This document shows positions 1-6,666 of a stretch of 11,320 bases of DNA, one piece after another. Both the position numbers and the translations under genes were made by a program. The notes under the pieces are model-generated. The model ran no database searches. It was not told the DNA's origin and was given only the letters and a program-made list of their open reading frames with translations. Within the stretch, counting starts at the first letter, position 1, and every line of letters begins with the position of its first letter. Source of the stretch: Acidobacteriota bacterium (GTDB lineage Bacteria; Acidobacteriota; Vicinamibacteria; Vicinamibacterales; 2-12-FULL-66-21); NCBI GenBank assembly GCA_020200195.1, contig JAIVJE010000327.1, forward strand, positions 1-11,320, read 5' to 3'.

Positions 1-13
1 TTAATGGATCGTG

Positions 14-134
14 GATTGCAGATTGGCAAGGGTGGGATTATTCGAAAAGTGTCGATTGCGTTCTTCACGTCGCCAGGTCCAAGCTCAACTGCGAAGAATC
101 TCTCCAATTTGCGAATAATCTCCAATCTGCAATC
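14..134. repeat. 13-bp inverted repeat pair in low-GC leader
   Basis: Arms GATTGCAGATTGG (14-26) and CCAATCTGCAATC (122-134) are perfect inverted copies 95 bases apart. The stretch between them has further partial versions of the same word (AATCTC, TTGCGAATAATC, GCGAATCTGC). Positions 1-182 are clearly more AT-rich than the genes around and carry no convincing coding frame. This looks like a degenerate intergenic repeat family or a small miniature element. No transposase or target duplication is visible. Confidence 0.5.
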
Positions 135-182
135 GGCCCTTCCTCACTCAATGAGCCAATTCCCAGTTAGCGAATCTGCACT

Positions 183-1508
183 ATGAGTGCTCCCGACATC
201 AAGACAGCCCTGCCTGGCCCGAAAGCCAAAGCGATCATCGATCGTGACGCGAAGTTCGTGTCCCCGTCCTATACACGCGACTATCCATTCGTGATCGCCC
301 GCGGCGAAGGAGCGGTGGTCGAAGATGTCGACGGCAATCGTTTTCTCGACTGCGCGGCTGGCATTGCGGTCAACTCGACCGGCGTGTCCCATCCGGATGT
401 CGTCAAAGCGATTACCGAACAGGCCCAGAAATTCATCCACATGTCGGGAACGGATTTTTACTACGAGCCTCAGGTCAGGCTGGCCGAGGAGCTCGCATCC
501 ATCGCACCGATTGACGGCGATGTGCGCACGTTTTTCGGCAACTCCGGCACCGAAGCGACGGAAGCAGCGATCAAGCTGTCGAGGTATTACACGAAGCGAC
601 CCGGCCTCATCGCGTTTCTTGGCGGCTTTCACGGGCGGTCGCTCGGGTCTCTGTCGCTGACGGCGAGCAAGGCCATTCAACGGCGCGGGTTCGGCCCGCT
701 GATGCCTGGCGTCTACCACGCACCGTATCCCGATACGTATCGTGCCGCGAGCCCCGATCACGCCACTGCTCAGAGCATTTCGTTCATCGAGGACCAGCTC
801 TTCACGCATCTGGTCTCCCCCGACGAGATCGGTGCGGTCGTCGTCGAGCCCATCCAGGGCGAAGGAGGCTACGTCGTCCCGCCAAAGTCGTTTCTCCAGC
901 GCCTGCGCGAGCTGACAACGAAGCACGGGATGCTACTGGTGGTGGACGAGGTGCAGTCGGGGATGGGCCGCACGGGGAAGATGTTCGCCGCGGAGCACTT
1001 CGACTTGAAGGGGGACATCGTCAACATCGCCAAGGGCATCGCGTCGGGACTGCCGCTCGGAGTGACGTGCGCGCGCGCGGAGATCATGTCGTGGCCGCCA
1101 GGGGCGCACGCGAGCACATTCGGCGGAAACCCCGTGGCGTGCGCGGCCGCAAACGTGACGATCAAGTTGCTCAAGGACAAGCTAGTCGCCAACGCCGCCG
1201 CTGTGGGCGCTCATTTGATCGACGGGCTGCACGAGCTGCAGAACCGGCATCCGCTCATCGGTGACGTGCGAGGGAAGGGGCTCATGATCGGCATCGAGCT
1301 CGTTCGCGATCGCACGACGAAGGAGCGCGCGGTCAACGAGCGGAATGCCATGGTGCAGGCGATGTTTCGCCGTGGTGTGCTCGTGCTCGGCGCCGGCCGG
1401 AACGCGTTGCGCCTGGCCCCACCCCTGGTCTTGACCAAGGAGCAGGCCGACAGCGTGCTGAAGGTGTTCGATGCGGCGCTGACAGAGGTCGCAAAAGGGG
1501 GATCCTAA
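183..1508 (+). CDS. Class III PLP aminotransferase (acetylornithine/GABA aminotransferase family)
   Basis: This is a complete 441-residue fold-type I aminotransferase that would move an amino group between an omega-amino or alpha-amino acid and a 2-oxo acid in the cytoplasm. Visible landmarks are the phosphate-binding NSGTEA (120-125), FHGRSLG near 149-155, the cofactor-ring aspartate in VVDEVQSGMGRTGK (D255), the Schiff-base lysine in NIAKGIASG (K284) and STFGGNPVAC (311-320). Length and the SGTDFYYEPQ segment fit the 'acetylornithine aminotransferase family' branch. That branch includes GABA or aminovalerate transaminases and archaeal broad-substrate racemases, so the substrate cannot be fixed. 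The ATG at 183 has only a weak ribosome site but is where family homology begins. No arginine or GABA genes flank it; the next gene is convergent after 36 bases. It appears to be monocistronic. Confidence 0.93.
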   Translation: MSAPDIKTALPGPKAKAIIDRDAKFVSPSYTRDYPFVIARGEGAVVEDVDGNRFLDCAAGIAVNSTGVSHPDVVKAITEQAQKFIHMSGTDFYYEPQVRLAEELASIAPIDGDVRTFFGNSGTEATEAAIKLSRYYTKRPGLIAFLGGFHGRSLGSLSLTASKAIQRRGFGPLMPGVYHAPYPDTYRAASPDHATAQSISFIEDQLFTHLVSPDEIGAVVVEPIQGEGGYVVPPKSFLQRLRELTTKHGMLLVVDEVQSGMGRTGKMFAAEHFDLKGDIVNIAKGIASGLPLGVTCARAEIMSWPPGAHASTFGGNPVACAAANVTIKLLKDKLVANAAAVGAHLIDGLHELQNRHPLIGDVRGKGLMIGIELVRDRTTKERAVNERNAMVQAMFRRGVLVLGAGRNALRLAPPLVLTKEQADSVLKVFDAALTEVAKGGS

Positions 1509-1544
1509 GCTCCAGACGAGACGGCCCTCCGCTTTCACAACTGA

Positions 1545-2087
1545 TTACCGCCCCCGTCTCCCCTCGTAGACCGCACGCTCGGTTCGGCCCTCGTCGGGAC
1601 TCTCATCGTCCTGCGGCCGTTCTTCGATCAGCTCGCGGCCCGTGGCTGTGTGAAACGACACGACTACCCAGTCGGCCCCGGCCGGGATCACGGGCCGGTG
1701 CCACACGTTTTCAGGGATTGCGAGCCAGCGGCGTTCGAGCGCCGCGTCGCCGCTCGTGAGCGGCTGTGAGACCCACTGCGTGCCGTTCCACAATTGCAGG
1801 TCGCCGGTTCCCCTGTATGACATGACACGCTGAACGCTGTTCGGGTGCCGCTCGGCACCGGACGAGCTGCCCTTCCGCAGCACGAAGATCCATGCGGATT
1901 GCACCGGCGCAGGCACCGCATCGAACGCGTCGAGCGGCACCGTTTCCCACGCCAGCTTCAGCGACGCCTCGCGCGCCAGCTCCGCGCGGACCCGCCCAAT
2001 GGCGGCGTCGAGCTTCCCCAGTCGAAGCGCCCGCCAGACAGCGACATCCAGCGACTCGAGGATTGCGTGTTCCGCAGCGTCGAGCAT
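1545..2087 (-). CDS. Cupin-like hypothetical protein
   Basis: About 180 residues, not assigned to a named family. An N-terminal helical part (MLDAAEHAILESLD to about residue 50) is followed by a beta-rich region. That region contains SVQRVMSYRGTGDLQLWNG, then RRWLAIPENVWHRPVIPAG and DWVVVSFHTATGRELIEE. The single-domain cupin look rests on the IPxNVWHxP turn followed by the VVVSFHT strand. The two histidines could bind metal, but a full HxH...E...H set is not evident. The tail is acidic then basic (RPQDDESPDEGRTE). I chose the ATG at 2087; the same frame stays open upstream to 2273, but there it crosses the GCACGT repeat block and has no protein-like composition. The gene converges on the aminotransferase. 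Function is unknown; a role as a small sensor or metabolite-binding protein is only a guess. Confidence 0.7.
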   Translation of the reverse strand: MLDAAEHAILESLDVAVWRALRLGKLDAAIGRVRAELAREASLKLAWETVPLDAFDAVPAPVQSAWIFVLRKGSSSGAERHPNSVQRVMSYRGTGDLQLWNGTQWVSQPLTSGDAALERRWLAIPENVWHRPVIPAGADWVVVSFHTATGRELIEERPQDDESPDEGRTERAVYEGRRGR

Positions 2088-2141
2088 CCGCGAATTATGC
2101 GCGCGCCGGCATGAGACCGGCGGTTCCAACCATGATTGGTC

Positions 2142-2220
2142 TGCACGTCGCACTGCACGTAGCACGTCCACCTCGCACGTAGTACCGAACGTTGCACAAT
2201 GCACGTAGCACGTTGCACGT
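2142..2220. repeat. GCACGT short-word repeat cluster
   Basis: GCACGT occurs seven times in 78 bases: 2143-2148, 2155-2160, 2162-2167, 2175-2180, 2201-2206, 2208-2213 and 2215-2220. The composite word TGCACGTAGCACGT is present exactly at 2154-2167 and 2200-2213. Spacing is irregular, so this is neither a CRISPR nor a simple microsatellite. It sits between the divergent cupin-like gene and yraN, so it could be an operator region, but a drifting intergenic repeat family is equally possible. Confidence 0.7.
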
Positions 2221-2255
2221 GACATGGTCCCTGTTTTGCTCTGTACCTGCCCATC

Positions 2256-2627
2256 GTGACGATAGCGAGGCAAAAGCTGGGAAAATCAGGCGAAGATCTG
2301 GCCGTCGCCGAGCTGACGCGGCGCGGGTACGCAGTTCTTGCCCGCCGCTATCGCAGCCGGCACGGCGAAATCGACATTGTCGCACTGGATGGCGACACCG
2401 TGGTCTTCGTCGAGGTCAAGGCCCGGACGACGGGGGAGTTTGGGATGGCGTCGGAGGCGGTGACCGGCTGGAAGCAGCGGCGGCTGACCGCGATGGCCGT
2501 CGATTATCTCGCCCGGAACCGTCTCACCGATCGTCCCTGCCGGTTCGACGTCGTGGCGATCACGCAGAAGGAGCGTGGGGCGCCTGCCGTCGAGGTCTTT
2601 CCCAATGCCTTTGCGTCGGCAAGTTGA
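2256..2627 (+). CDS. yraN: YraN/UPF0102 family predicted endonuclease-like protein
   Basis: This 123-residue protein has the usual length of UPF0102. The family has a PD-(D/E)xK nuclease-like fold similar to Holliday-junction resolvases; its cellular role is still poorly defined. Landmarks are the N-terminal helix LGKSGEDLAVAELTRRGY (E13), the acidic GEIDIV (E38, D40) and FVEVKAR (E53, K55), which form the canonical active-site set, then the late strand CRFDVVAI. The start is GTG at 2256 (context CATCGTGACG). No in-frame upstream start is credible and the family N-terminus fits here, although no clear ribosome site is visible. The end overlaps the predicted tRNA-Gly promoter. All core acidic and lysine residues are intact. 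Confidence 0.9.
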   Translation: MTIARQKLGKSGEDLAVAELTRRGYAVLARRYRSRHGEIDIVALDGDTVVFVEVKARTTGEFGMASEAVTGWKQRRLTAMAVDYLARNRLTDRPCRFDVVAITQKERGAPAVEVFPNAFASAS

Positions 2628-2653
2628 TTGCCTCAGACGCGCTGTGGTACGAT
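2624..2653 (+). promoter_or_regulatory. Predicted sigma70-type promoter for tRNA-Gly
   Basis: TTGATT (2624-2629) and TACGAT (2648-2653) are separated by 18 bases and match the -35 and -10 consensus at four positions each. Transcription would begin near 2660, about 40 bases before the mature tRNA-Gly 5' end. The -35 box overlaps the yraN stop codon. Confidence 0.55.
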
Positions 2654-2679
2654 CCGTCCTTCTGGCACAGCGCTGAGGC
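2630..2679. other. Long imperfect hairpin between yraN and tRNA-Gly
   Basis: GCCTCA (2630-2635) and GCGCTGTG (2639-2646) pair with CACAGCGC (2666-2673) and TGAGGC (2674-2679). The result is a 14-bp stem with a 3-base GAC bulge and a 19-base loop. No T-run follows, so it is not a standard intrinsic terminator in the plus direction. Its loop contains the predicted -10 box of the tRNA promoter. It could be an mRNA 3'-end structure for yraN or a cruciform near the promoter. Confidence 0.55.
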
Positions 2680-2698
2680 GGCGAAGACGTACGGGCGA

Positions 2699-2773
2699 GC
2701 GGGAATAACTCAGTGGTAGAGTGCGACCTTGCCAAGGTCGAAGTCGCGGGTTCGAATCCCGTTTCCCGCTCCA
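2699..2773 (+). tRNA. tRNA-Gly (GCC)
   Basis: All four arms fold. The acceptor GCGGGAA pairs with TTCCCGC. The D arm is ACTC-AGTGGTA-GAGT. The anticodon stem CGACC/GGTCG encloses TTGCCAA, with anticodon GCC at 2731-2733. The T arm GCGGG-TTCGAAT-CCCGT closes with a terminal wobble-type G-T pair. The discriminator is T, and CCA is encoded in the DNA (2771-2773). The variable loop is short. Confidence 0.97.
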
Positions 2774-2795
2774 GTATTTGAATCGTTGGGGACCC

Positions 2796-3012
2796 CTGCA
2801 CCCAACTGGCGCCCTTTGCTACGCGGGTAGGCTCCGCTCCGGGCGCGATGGTGTAGGGAGGGGGGACGCGACACCCCGCCTGGCGCGCTACGCTGCGTGG
2901 GGCCCGTTGCCCACTCCGCTCCGCGCGCGATCGAGTAGGAGGGGGCGGGCTGCACCCCAACTAGCGCCCTTCGCTACGCGGTATGCTCGCTCCGCGCCCG
3001 ATCGTTGTAGGA
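2796..3012. repeat. Three degenerate tandem copies of a 60-70 bp GC-rich repeat
   Basis: Approximate copies are 2796-2859, 2871-2940 and 2950-3012. Copies 1 and 3 share the order CTGCACCC, AACT-GCGCCCTT, GCTACGCGG, CTCCGC, CGATnGTGTAGG. Copy 2 keeps CTGGCGCGCTACGC, CTCCGCTCCGCGC and CGATCGAGTAGGA. They fill the spacer between the two tRNA genes (2774-3098), which otherwise holds no coding frame I can support. Confidence 0.65.
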
Positions 3013-3058
3013 TCTCGGCGGCCACTTATGTTGATGCTCGTCTCCCTCCGCTGTTGTT

Positions 3059-3076
3059 GCCGCGCATAGACGCGGC
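3059..3076. other. Small perfect hairpin upstream of tRNA-Cys
   Basis: GCCGCG (3059-3064), loop CATAGA, then CGCGGC (3071-3076) form a 6-bp perfect stem, 22 bases before tRNA-Cys. No T-run follows. It may be a transcript structure between the tRNAs or chance in GC-rich DNA. No clear separate promoter for tRNA-Cys was found, so co-transcription from the tRNA-Gly promoter is possible. Confidence 0.3.
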
Positions 3077-3098
3077 CCTCGCATTTCTGATTCCGACC

Positions 3099-3172
<74 letters not shown>

Positions 3173-3525
3173 AAAATCTTTAGGAAAGTCACATCGTCTG
3201 TTCGTGCGTGGCGCAATCTTGCGCTCGCAAGTGTTCCCAATTTGACCCAGATTCGTCATTGGTTGCGGATTGCGACGCGTCGTAAGTCGCTGACGCGCGG
3301 CGGCTTCTGAGATCGCTGCCATCGAAGGGTGGGAGGTTTCAAGAACCTCCGCCCCGGCACCGTCCAACAGACCGAGGATCTGAACGGCCTGAACGCTGCT
3401 GGGCCATCGCGATTGAAGAGCGTCACGCAACGCCATCGAATCATCGTTGTCGGACTGCGGTGATCGCATCGCACTCGCGCGTGTTCATCTGTTGGCGCGG
3501 CGCGACACCCTCGCACCGAGTCACG
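3173..3525. other. Gene-free stretch downstream of tRNA-Cys
   Basis: I see no supportable gene here. A minus-strand frame open from 3469 runs straight through tRNA-Cys in antisense, giving the familiar spurious peptide with RPDLNRGWRFCRPLPYH. Its upstream half (GLLDGAGAEVLETSHP and so on) resembles nothing I can name. No terminator with a T-run, no integrase and no duplicated tRNA 3' end (att site) is visible. It is probably decayed DNA continuous with the pseudogenes that follow. Confidence 0.5.
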
Positions 3526-3995
3526 CTATCGACCGCGAAACGTGCACTCGCGCGTGTAGGTGAACGTGGGATTGCCATCCGCGTTCAGTCCCGTTCCGAC
3601 GCCTTCGAGCGTGCATCGCACCTTTGGCCCGGCGATGTGATTGAAGAGAAACACCTGCCCGACCTCCTTCCCCGTTACCAGGTTGACCTCGAACCGGAAT
3701 TGGTCGTCATGAATCATGACCGGGAGCGAGCCGGTTCGTCCTCGAGTACACCTGCTCTCCCGTATTCACGAGCGTACCGCTGACGAAATCGAAGACGGAC
3801 GTGACGTGATACAGGACCCGTCCTCTGAAGTCGCCGTAGAGCTCGACGATGCGTACTCTGCTGGATCTTTCCCGTTGCTGTCGGCGTCTCCCAATGAACG
3901 ATGGCGTTCTTGAGATCATCGAAGCCGCTGCCGGACACGTTCACAGTGCGGGTAGTCTCATGCTGGGTGCGGCCGAGGAGTTGCCAAAGGCACCC
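3526..3995 (-). pseudogene. Frameshifted remnant of a small beta-rich protein gene
   Basis: Three consecutive minus-strand frames read as one protein. Segment 1 (about 3995-3855) gives ETTRTVNVSGSGFDDLKNAI and VHWETPTATGKIQQST. Segment 2, in another frame (about 3855-3725), gives IVELYGDFRGRVLYHVTSV and FDFVSGTLVNTGEQVYSRTN. Segment 3, in the third frame (about 3725-3526), gives MIHDDQFRFEVNLVTG, FLFNHIAGPKVRCTLEG and NADGNPTFTYTRECTFRGR before a TAG stop. The frames change near 3848-3858 and near 3715-3732. The composition (alternating hydrophobic residues, many T/V/G) suggests a secreted or surface beta-strand protein of about 155 residues that has lost its 5' end. I do not recognise the family. 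The break is seen directly; the single-protein reading is inference from how smoothly the segments join. Confidence 0.6.
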
Positions 3996-4009
3996 CACCA
4001 TACTCCCGC

Positions 4010-4201
4010 GGGCGGATTCAGGACGCAGTCCACGACTTGAAAGCGGCGTTCGAGATCGATAGAAACAACGCGGACACGCTGCTCTTGCTGATGAACTGTT
4101 ACCTGATATCGGGAAAGGTGTCGGCCGCGCGTCCACTCAACGAGCGTGCGCTGTCGCTCGATCCGCTCAAGTCGGTGACCCGTTGCATGCCGGCGCTGGT
4201 G
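4010..4201 (+). pseudogene. TPR-protein fragment, truncated at both ends
   Basis: The plus frame reads GRIQDAVHDLKAAFEIDRNN, then ADTLLLLMNCYLISGKV, SAARPLNERALSLDPL and SVTRCMPALV. These are the helix pair of one TPR unit and the start of the next (the pattern G-(x)-A...L..A..idp.N.......N.Y..sGk...A.p...rAl.ldP). The sequence resembles C-terminal TPR regions of acidobacterial serine/threonine kinase or TolB-type proteins. There is no start codon with a ribosome site. Downstream of about 4201 the frame turns into the antisense of the cyclase. Only about 63 codons survive, so this is a relic. Its 3' breakpoint coincides with the place where the cyclase loses family homology. Confidence 0.6.
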
Positions 4202-5796
4202 AGACCACTGATCGCAACCGCCGTCTCCTCGAGGGACGAGCGCACCGACGGTCCCCCGCCCCAGCCACCGTCTTTGTTCTGCGCGGCGAGGAGCCACCGG
4301 GCGGCGCGACGCGTGACGGCGTCGGCGTGTGGAACTCCCTGTGCCGTTGTTGATCCCAATCCCGCCAGAACCCGTCCCGTTCCGAAAACTGGGTTCTCCT
4401 CATGCGGCGCCGCCTGGTTGCCGAACCACAATGGCACGAACGCGCCGTCTTCGCGCTGGCTGCTGCACAAGAACTGCACTGCGTGGCTGACCGCCAGGCG
4501 AATCCGCCGTTCGAGGGCGGGATCGACGAAGGACCGCCACGCGAGCCAGGCACGCAGTGCGTGTGCGGTCAAATCGTTCGAACTGCGGTCGAACGGTAGC
4601 GTCCCCCATCCGCGACAGAACGTGGGGATGCCGCCGTCGCGATTCTGCAAGTCGAGGAGCCAGCGCACGCCGAGCGCAGCGGCGTCACGGACGTCTGGAT
4701 CGTCGCGCCCCAGGTGCGCGAGGGCGACCAGGGCGCTGGCGGTATCGTCCGCATCTGGCACGCCGCCGGGAAGATCCGTCCACGCCCAGCCGCCCGGAGC
4801 CGCGCCGGTATACGGGTGCTCGACTCGCCACTGCTGTCCGAGCAGCCAGTCGCGAATGCCGCGCCGCTCTTCGAGAGTCATGAGGGCAAGACCCTCACCG
4901 GATGCGAGCGCGTTGACGGAGAGGGTCGTCGTCCACGTCGCAAGATTGCTGTCGATCGCCCAACTGCCGTCAGCGCGAACGGATCGGCGGAGGAAAGCGA
5001 GCCCGTCACGAACGACCACATTCTGCCGCTCGCCCGCCGCGACGAGGCTCATCGTTACGAACGAGGTGAGTGGCACCGCCTCGAGAAACCCGCCGCCGTC
5101 CGGCTGGAGGCGTTCCAGCACGCGGAGGACGCGCTGACCTGCAAAGTCCCGCAGCCCGCGAATCAGTGGAAGGGCGGGACCGCGGCGGTGTCGCGCGAGT
5201 CCCATCGAGATGAGCGCCGGCAGTGCGTAGCTCACGACGGGCAGACGCAGGGCGCCGAACAGCCGCCGGGGAGCCAGAGCGAGCTCGAACGGGAGTTGCG
5301 GAATCAGCCGCCACGCGTCAGTTGCAGGCCCCAGACGTCCCGCAATCGCGGACATTGTCAGAATCGGGACCGAGAACGTCCGATCCCGACCGTAGCGTTC
5401 CGCCAGCGCGGCAGCAAGGCGAGTCGGCTGCGAGCTTCCCGCGGCACGGGTAATCCACGCCTCGGCGCCTGCCGCCGCGGACTCGACATGGTCGGCACGG
5501 CCGAATGCCAGGGCCGCCCAGACCAACGCGGTCGTGCTGATGTTACTGACACTGTCGGTTGTGTCACCCCATCCACCGTCTGCGTTGACGTTGGTCACGA
5601 GCCAACGAATGCCTGCCATCACGAGGGCTTCGTCTGACGGGGGGGAGGCATTCGCGTCCCGCGCCACGGCAAGCGCCGTCACCGCCGTGGCGGTTGCCAA
5701 CGCGCTGCTGGACAGATGTCCTTCCCAATGGCCGTGGTCCCCGCGCCGCTCGAGCAGCGCGCGGCGCACGATCGCGGCGAATTCGTCAGGAGCCAT
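4099..5796 (-). CDS. Squalene-hopene cyclase family class II terpene cyclase, probably C-terminally truncated
   Basis: This 565-residue protein carries the class II acid motif DADDTA (348-353, counterpart of SHC DVDDTA), so proton-initiated cyclisation of an isoprenoid is expected. QW-type repeats recur: DGGWGDTT near 73, ERLQPDGGGF near 228, VRADGSWAI near 273, LDLQNRDGG near 381, FLCSSQREDGAF near 442 and WLLAAQNKDGGWGG near 501. LPFELALAPRRLF (168-180) plus the following hydrophobic stretch matches the monotopic membrane-entry region of SHC. FGTGRVLAGL near 471 matches the SHC YGTG-VL segment. Homology stops near GLTSAG (531-536). The last 30 residues are antisense to a TPR fragment, and the final QW repeat and C-terminal helices seen in SHCs of 620-650 residues are missing. 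The ATG at 5796 follows the preceding stop by 12 bases; its ribosome site is weak. It is the last gene of the operon, with no terminator visible. Substrate is unknown; activity may be impaired. Confidence 0.85.
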   Translation of the reverse strand: MAPDEFAAIVRRALLERRGDHGHWEGHLSSSALATATAVTALAVARDANASPPSDEALVMAGIRWLVTNVNADGGWGDTTDSVSNISTTALVWAALAFGRADHVESAAAGAEAWITRAAGSSQPTRLAAALAERYGRDRTFSVPILTMSAIAGRLGPATDAWRLIPQLPFELALAPRRLFGALRLPVVSYALPALISMGLARHRRGPALPLIRGLRDFAGQRVLRVLERLQPDGGGFLEAVPLTSFVTMSLVAAGERQNVVVRDGLAFLRRSVRADGSWAIDSNLATWTTTLSVNALASGEGLALMTLEERRGIRDWLLGQQWRVEHPYTGAAPGGWAWTDLPGGVPDADDTASALVALAHLGRDDPDVRDAAALGVRWLLDLQNRDGGIPTFCRGWGTLPFDRSSNDLTAHALRAWLAWRSFVDPALERRIRLAVSHAVQFLCSSQREDGAFVPLWFGNQAAPHEENPVFGTGRVLAGLGSTTAQGVPHADAVTRRAARWLLAAQNKDGGWGGGPSVRSSLEETAVAISGLTSAGMQRVTDLSGSSDSARSLSGRAADTFPDIR

Positions 5797-5808
5797 TACC
5801 GCAGCTGG

Positions 5809-6666
5809 TTACAGGCTCAAATGACCAAGAGCGAGCAGACCGTAGTAGGTGTATTCACAGTCGAGCGTATGGTCCGCCCAGCTGCCATAGAAGCCACCGG
5901 CGCTCGTCCACAACGTATCGACGAAGTCCAGGCAGGGCTCTCGGAGATGGTCGATGTCGGCGTGCAAGGCCGCGAGCGCGTGAAGCGCGGTCGCTGTCGA
6001 GAGCAGGTCGGGCATTGGCGTGCGCGGCGCGGCGAAGAAGCCGCCACCCGGGTGGCAGCGTTCGAGAAGCCACCGTGACACGGAGGGGTACGGGGCCACA
6101 TCGAGGTGACGCATCACCATGACGGCGGCCGCTGTGGCGGGAGTGGAGCCTTCTTGGGCGCCGGAATGGTTGGCGTAACCACCGTCAGCCGCTCGAACAC
6201 CCTCAAGGCAACGCAGCATGCCGTCGCCATCAGGGACCGCGGCACCAAGATCTTCGAACGCGGCCATCGCAAGAAAGCACGCGTAAGCATTCCCGATGGG
6301 AGCGCCCTCCGTCAGCGCAAAGCCACCATCGGCCGACTGGAACGACTCCAGCCGATGGAGCATCCTGGCGGACGTCCCTGCATTCAGCCCGGACGCCGAT
6401 CCCCAGGCGCGAGCCAGGCAGGCCAGGTGCACGAAGTCGAGCGACGCACCATTGCCAAAGTGCTGCAGGTATGAAGACGTGGTCTCGGGCGCGGGCTCGC
6501 CGAGGGCCAGCAGGGCCTCGAGGCCGAACACCGTGTAGTAGAGATCGCTGGCACCGGTGCGATCCTGGAAACCCCCATCGGCATTGAGCGATTGGCGCAG
6601 GAAACCGGCCACCAGATCGCGCGACTCACCCAGCGACGTCGGCGCGACCCTCGCGACCTGCAGCAT
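5809..6666 (-). CDS. Prenyltransferase-beta/squalene-oxidase repeat protein (alpha/alpha barrel) lacking zinc ligands
   Basis: A 285-residue alpha6-alpha6 barrel of the protein-prenyltransferase beta/terpene-cyclase superfamily. Repeats carrying the GGF/GGY turn are at LNADGGFQD (27-35), QSADGGFAL (110-118), RAADGGYAN (158-166), HPGGGFFA (205-212) and TSAGGFYGS (254-262). Aligned by eye to Rab geranylgeranyltransferase beta, the Asp-x-Cys zinc pair becomes Asp220-Leu-Leu222. The zinc His becomes Tyr272 in LDCEYTYYGLLALG. It is therefore unlikely to be a zinc-dependent prenyltransferase. It also lacks DxDD, so a class II cyclase mechanism is not supported. A binding, partner or unusual cyclase role is inferred. 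I prefer ATG at 6666, which has GAGG 6 bases upstream; a GTG at 6684 would add six residues. It overlaps the upstream gene by 41 bases and the downstream cyclase starts 12 bases after it. Confidence 0.8.
   Translation of the reverse strand: MLQVARVAPTSLGESRDLVAGFLRQSLNADGGFQDRTGASDLYYTVFGLEALLALGEPAPETTSSYLQHFGNGASLDFVHLACLARAWGSASGLNAGTSARMLHRLESFQSADGGFALTEGAPIGNAYACFLAMAAFEDLGAAVPDGDGMLRCLEGVRAADGGYANHSGAQEGSTPATAAAVMVMRHLDVAPYPSVSRWLLERCHPGGGFFAAPRTPMPDLLSTATALHALAALHADIDHLREPCLDFVDTLWTSAGGFYGSWADHTLDCEYTYYGLLALGHLSL

Noticed and set aside
144..926. Minus-strand open frame opposite the aminotransferase
   Set aside because: It is the antisense shadow of conserved PLP-enzyme sequence and has no recognisable domain.
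1518..1560. GAGACGG/CCGTCTC inverted repeat between the convergent genes as a terminator
   Set aside because: The stem is only 7 bp with a 29-base loop and no adjacent T-run, and it runs into the cupin-like coding end. Too weak to call.
2142..2220. CRISPR array
   Set aside because: Repeat words are 6-14 bases with spacers of 1-20 bases of irregular length, and no cas genes are present.
2088..2273. N-terminal extension of the cupin-like gene
   Set aside because: The added residues come from the GCACGT repeat block and look unlike protein (CYVHCATFGTTC). The ATG at 2087 begins the plausible domain.
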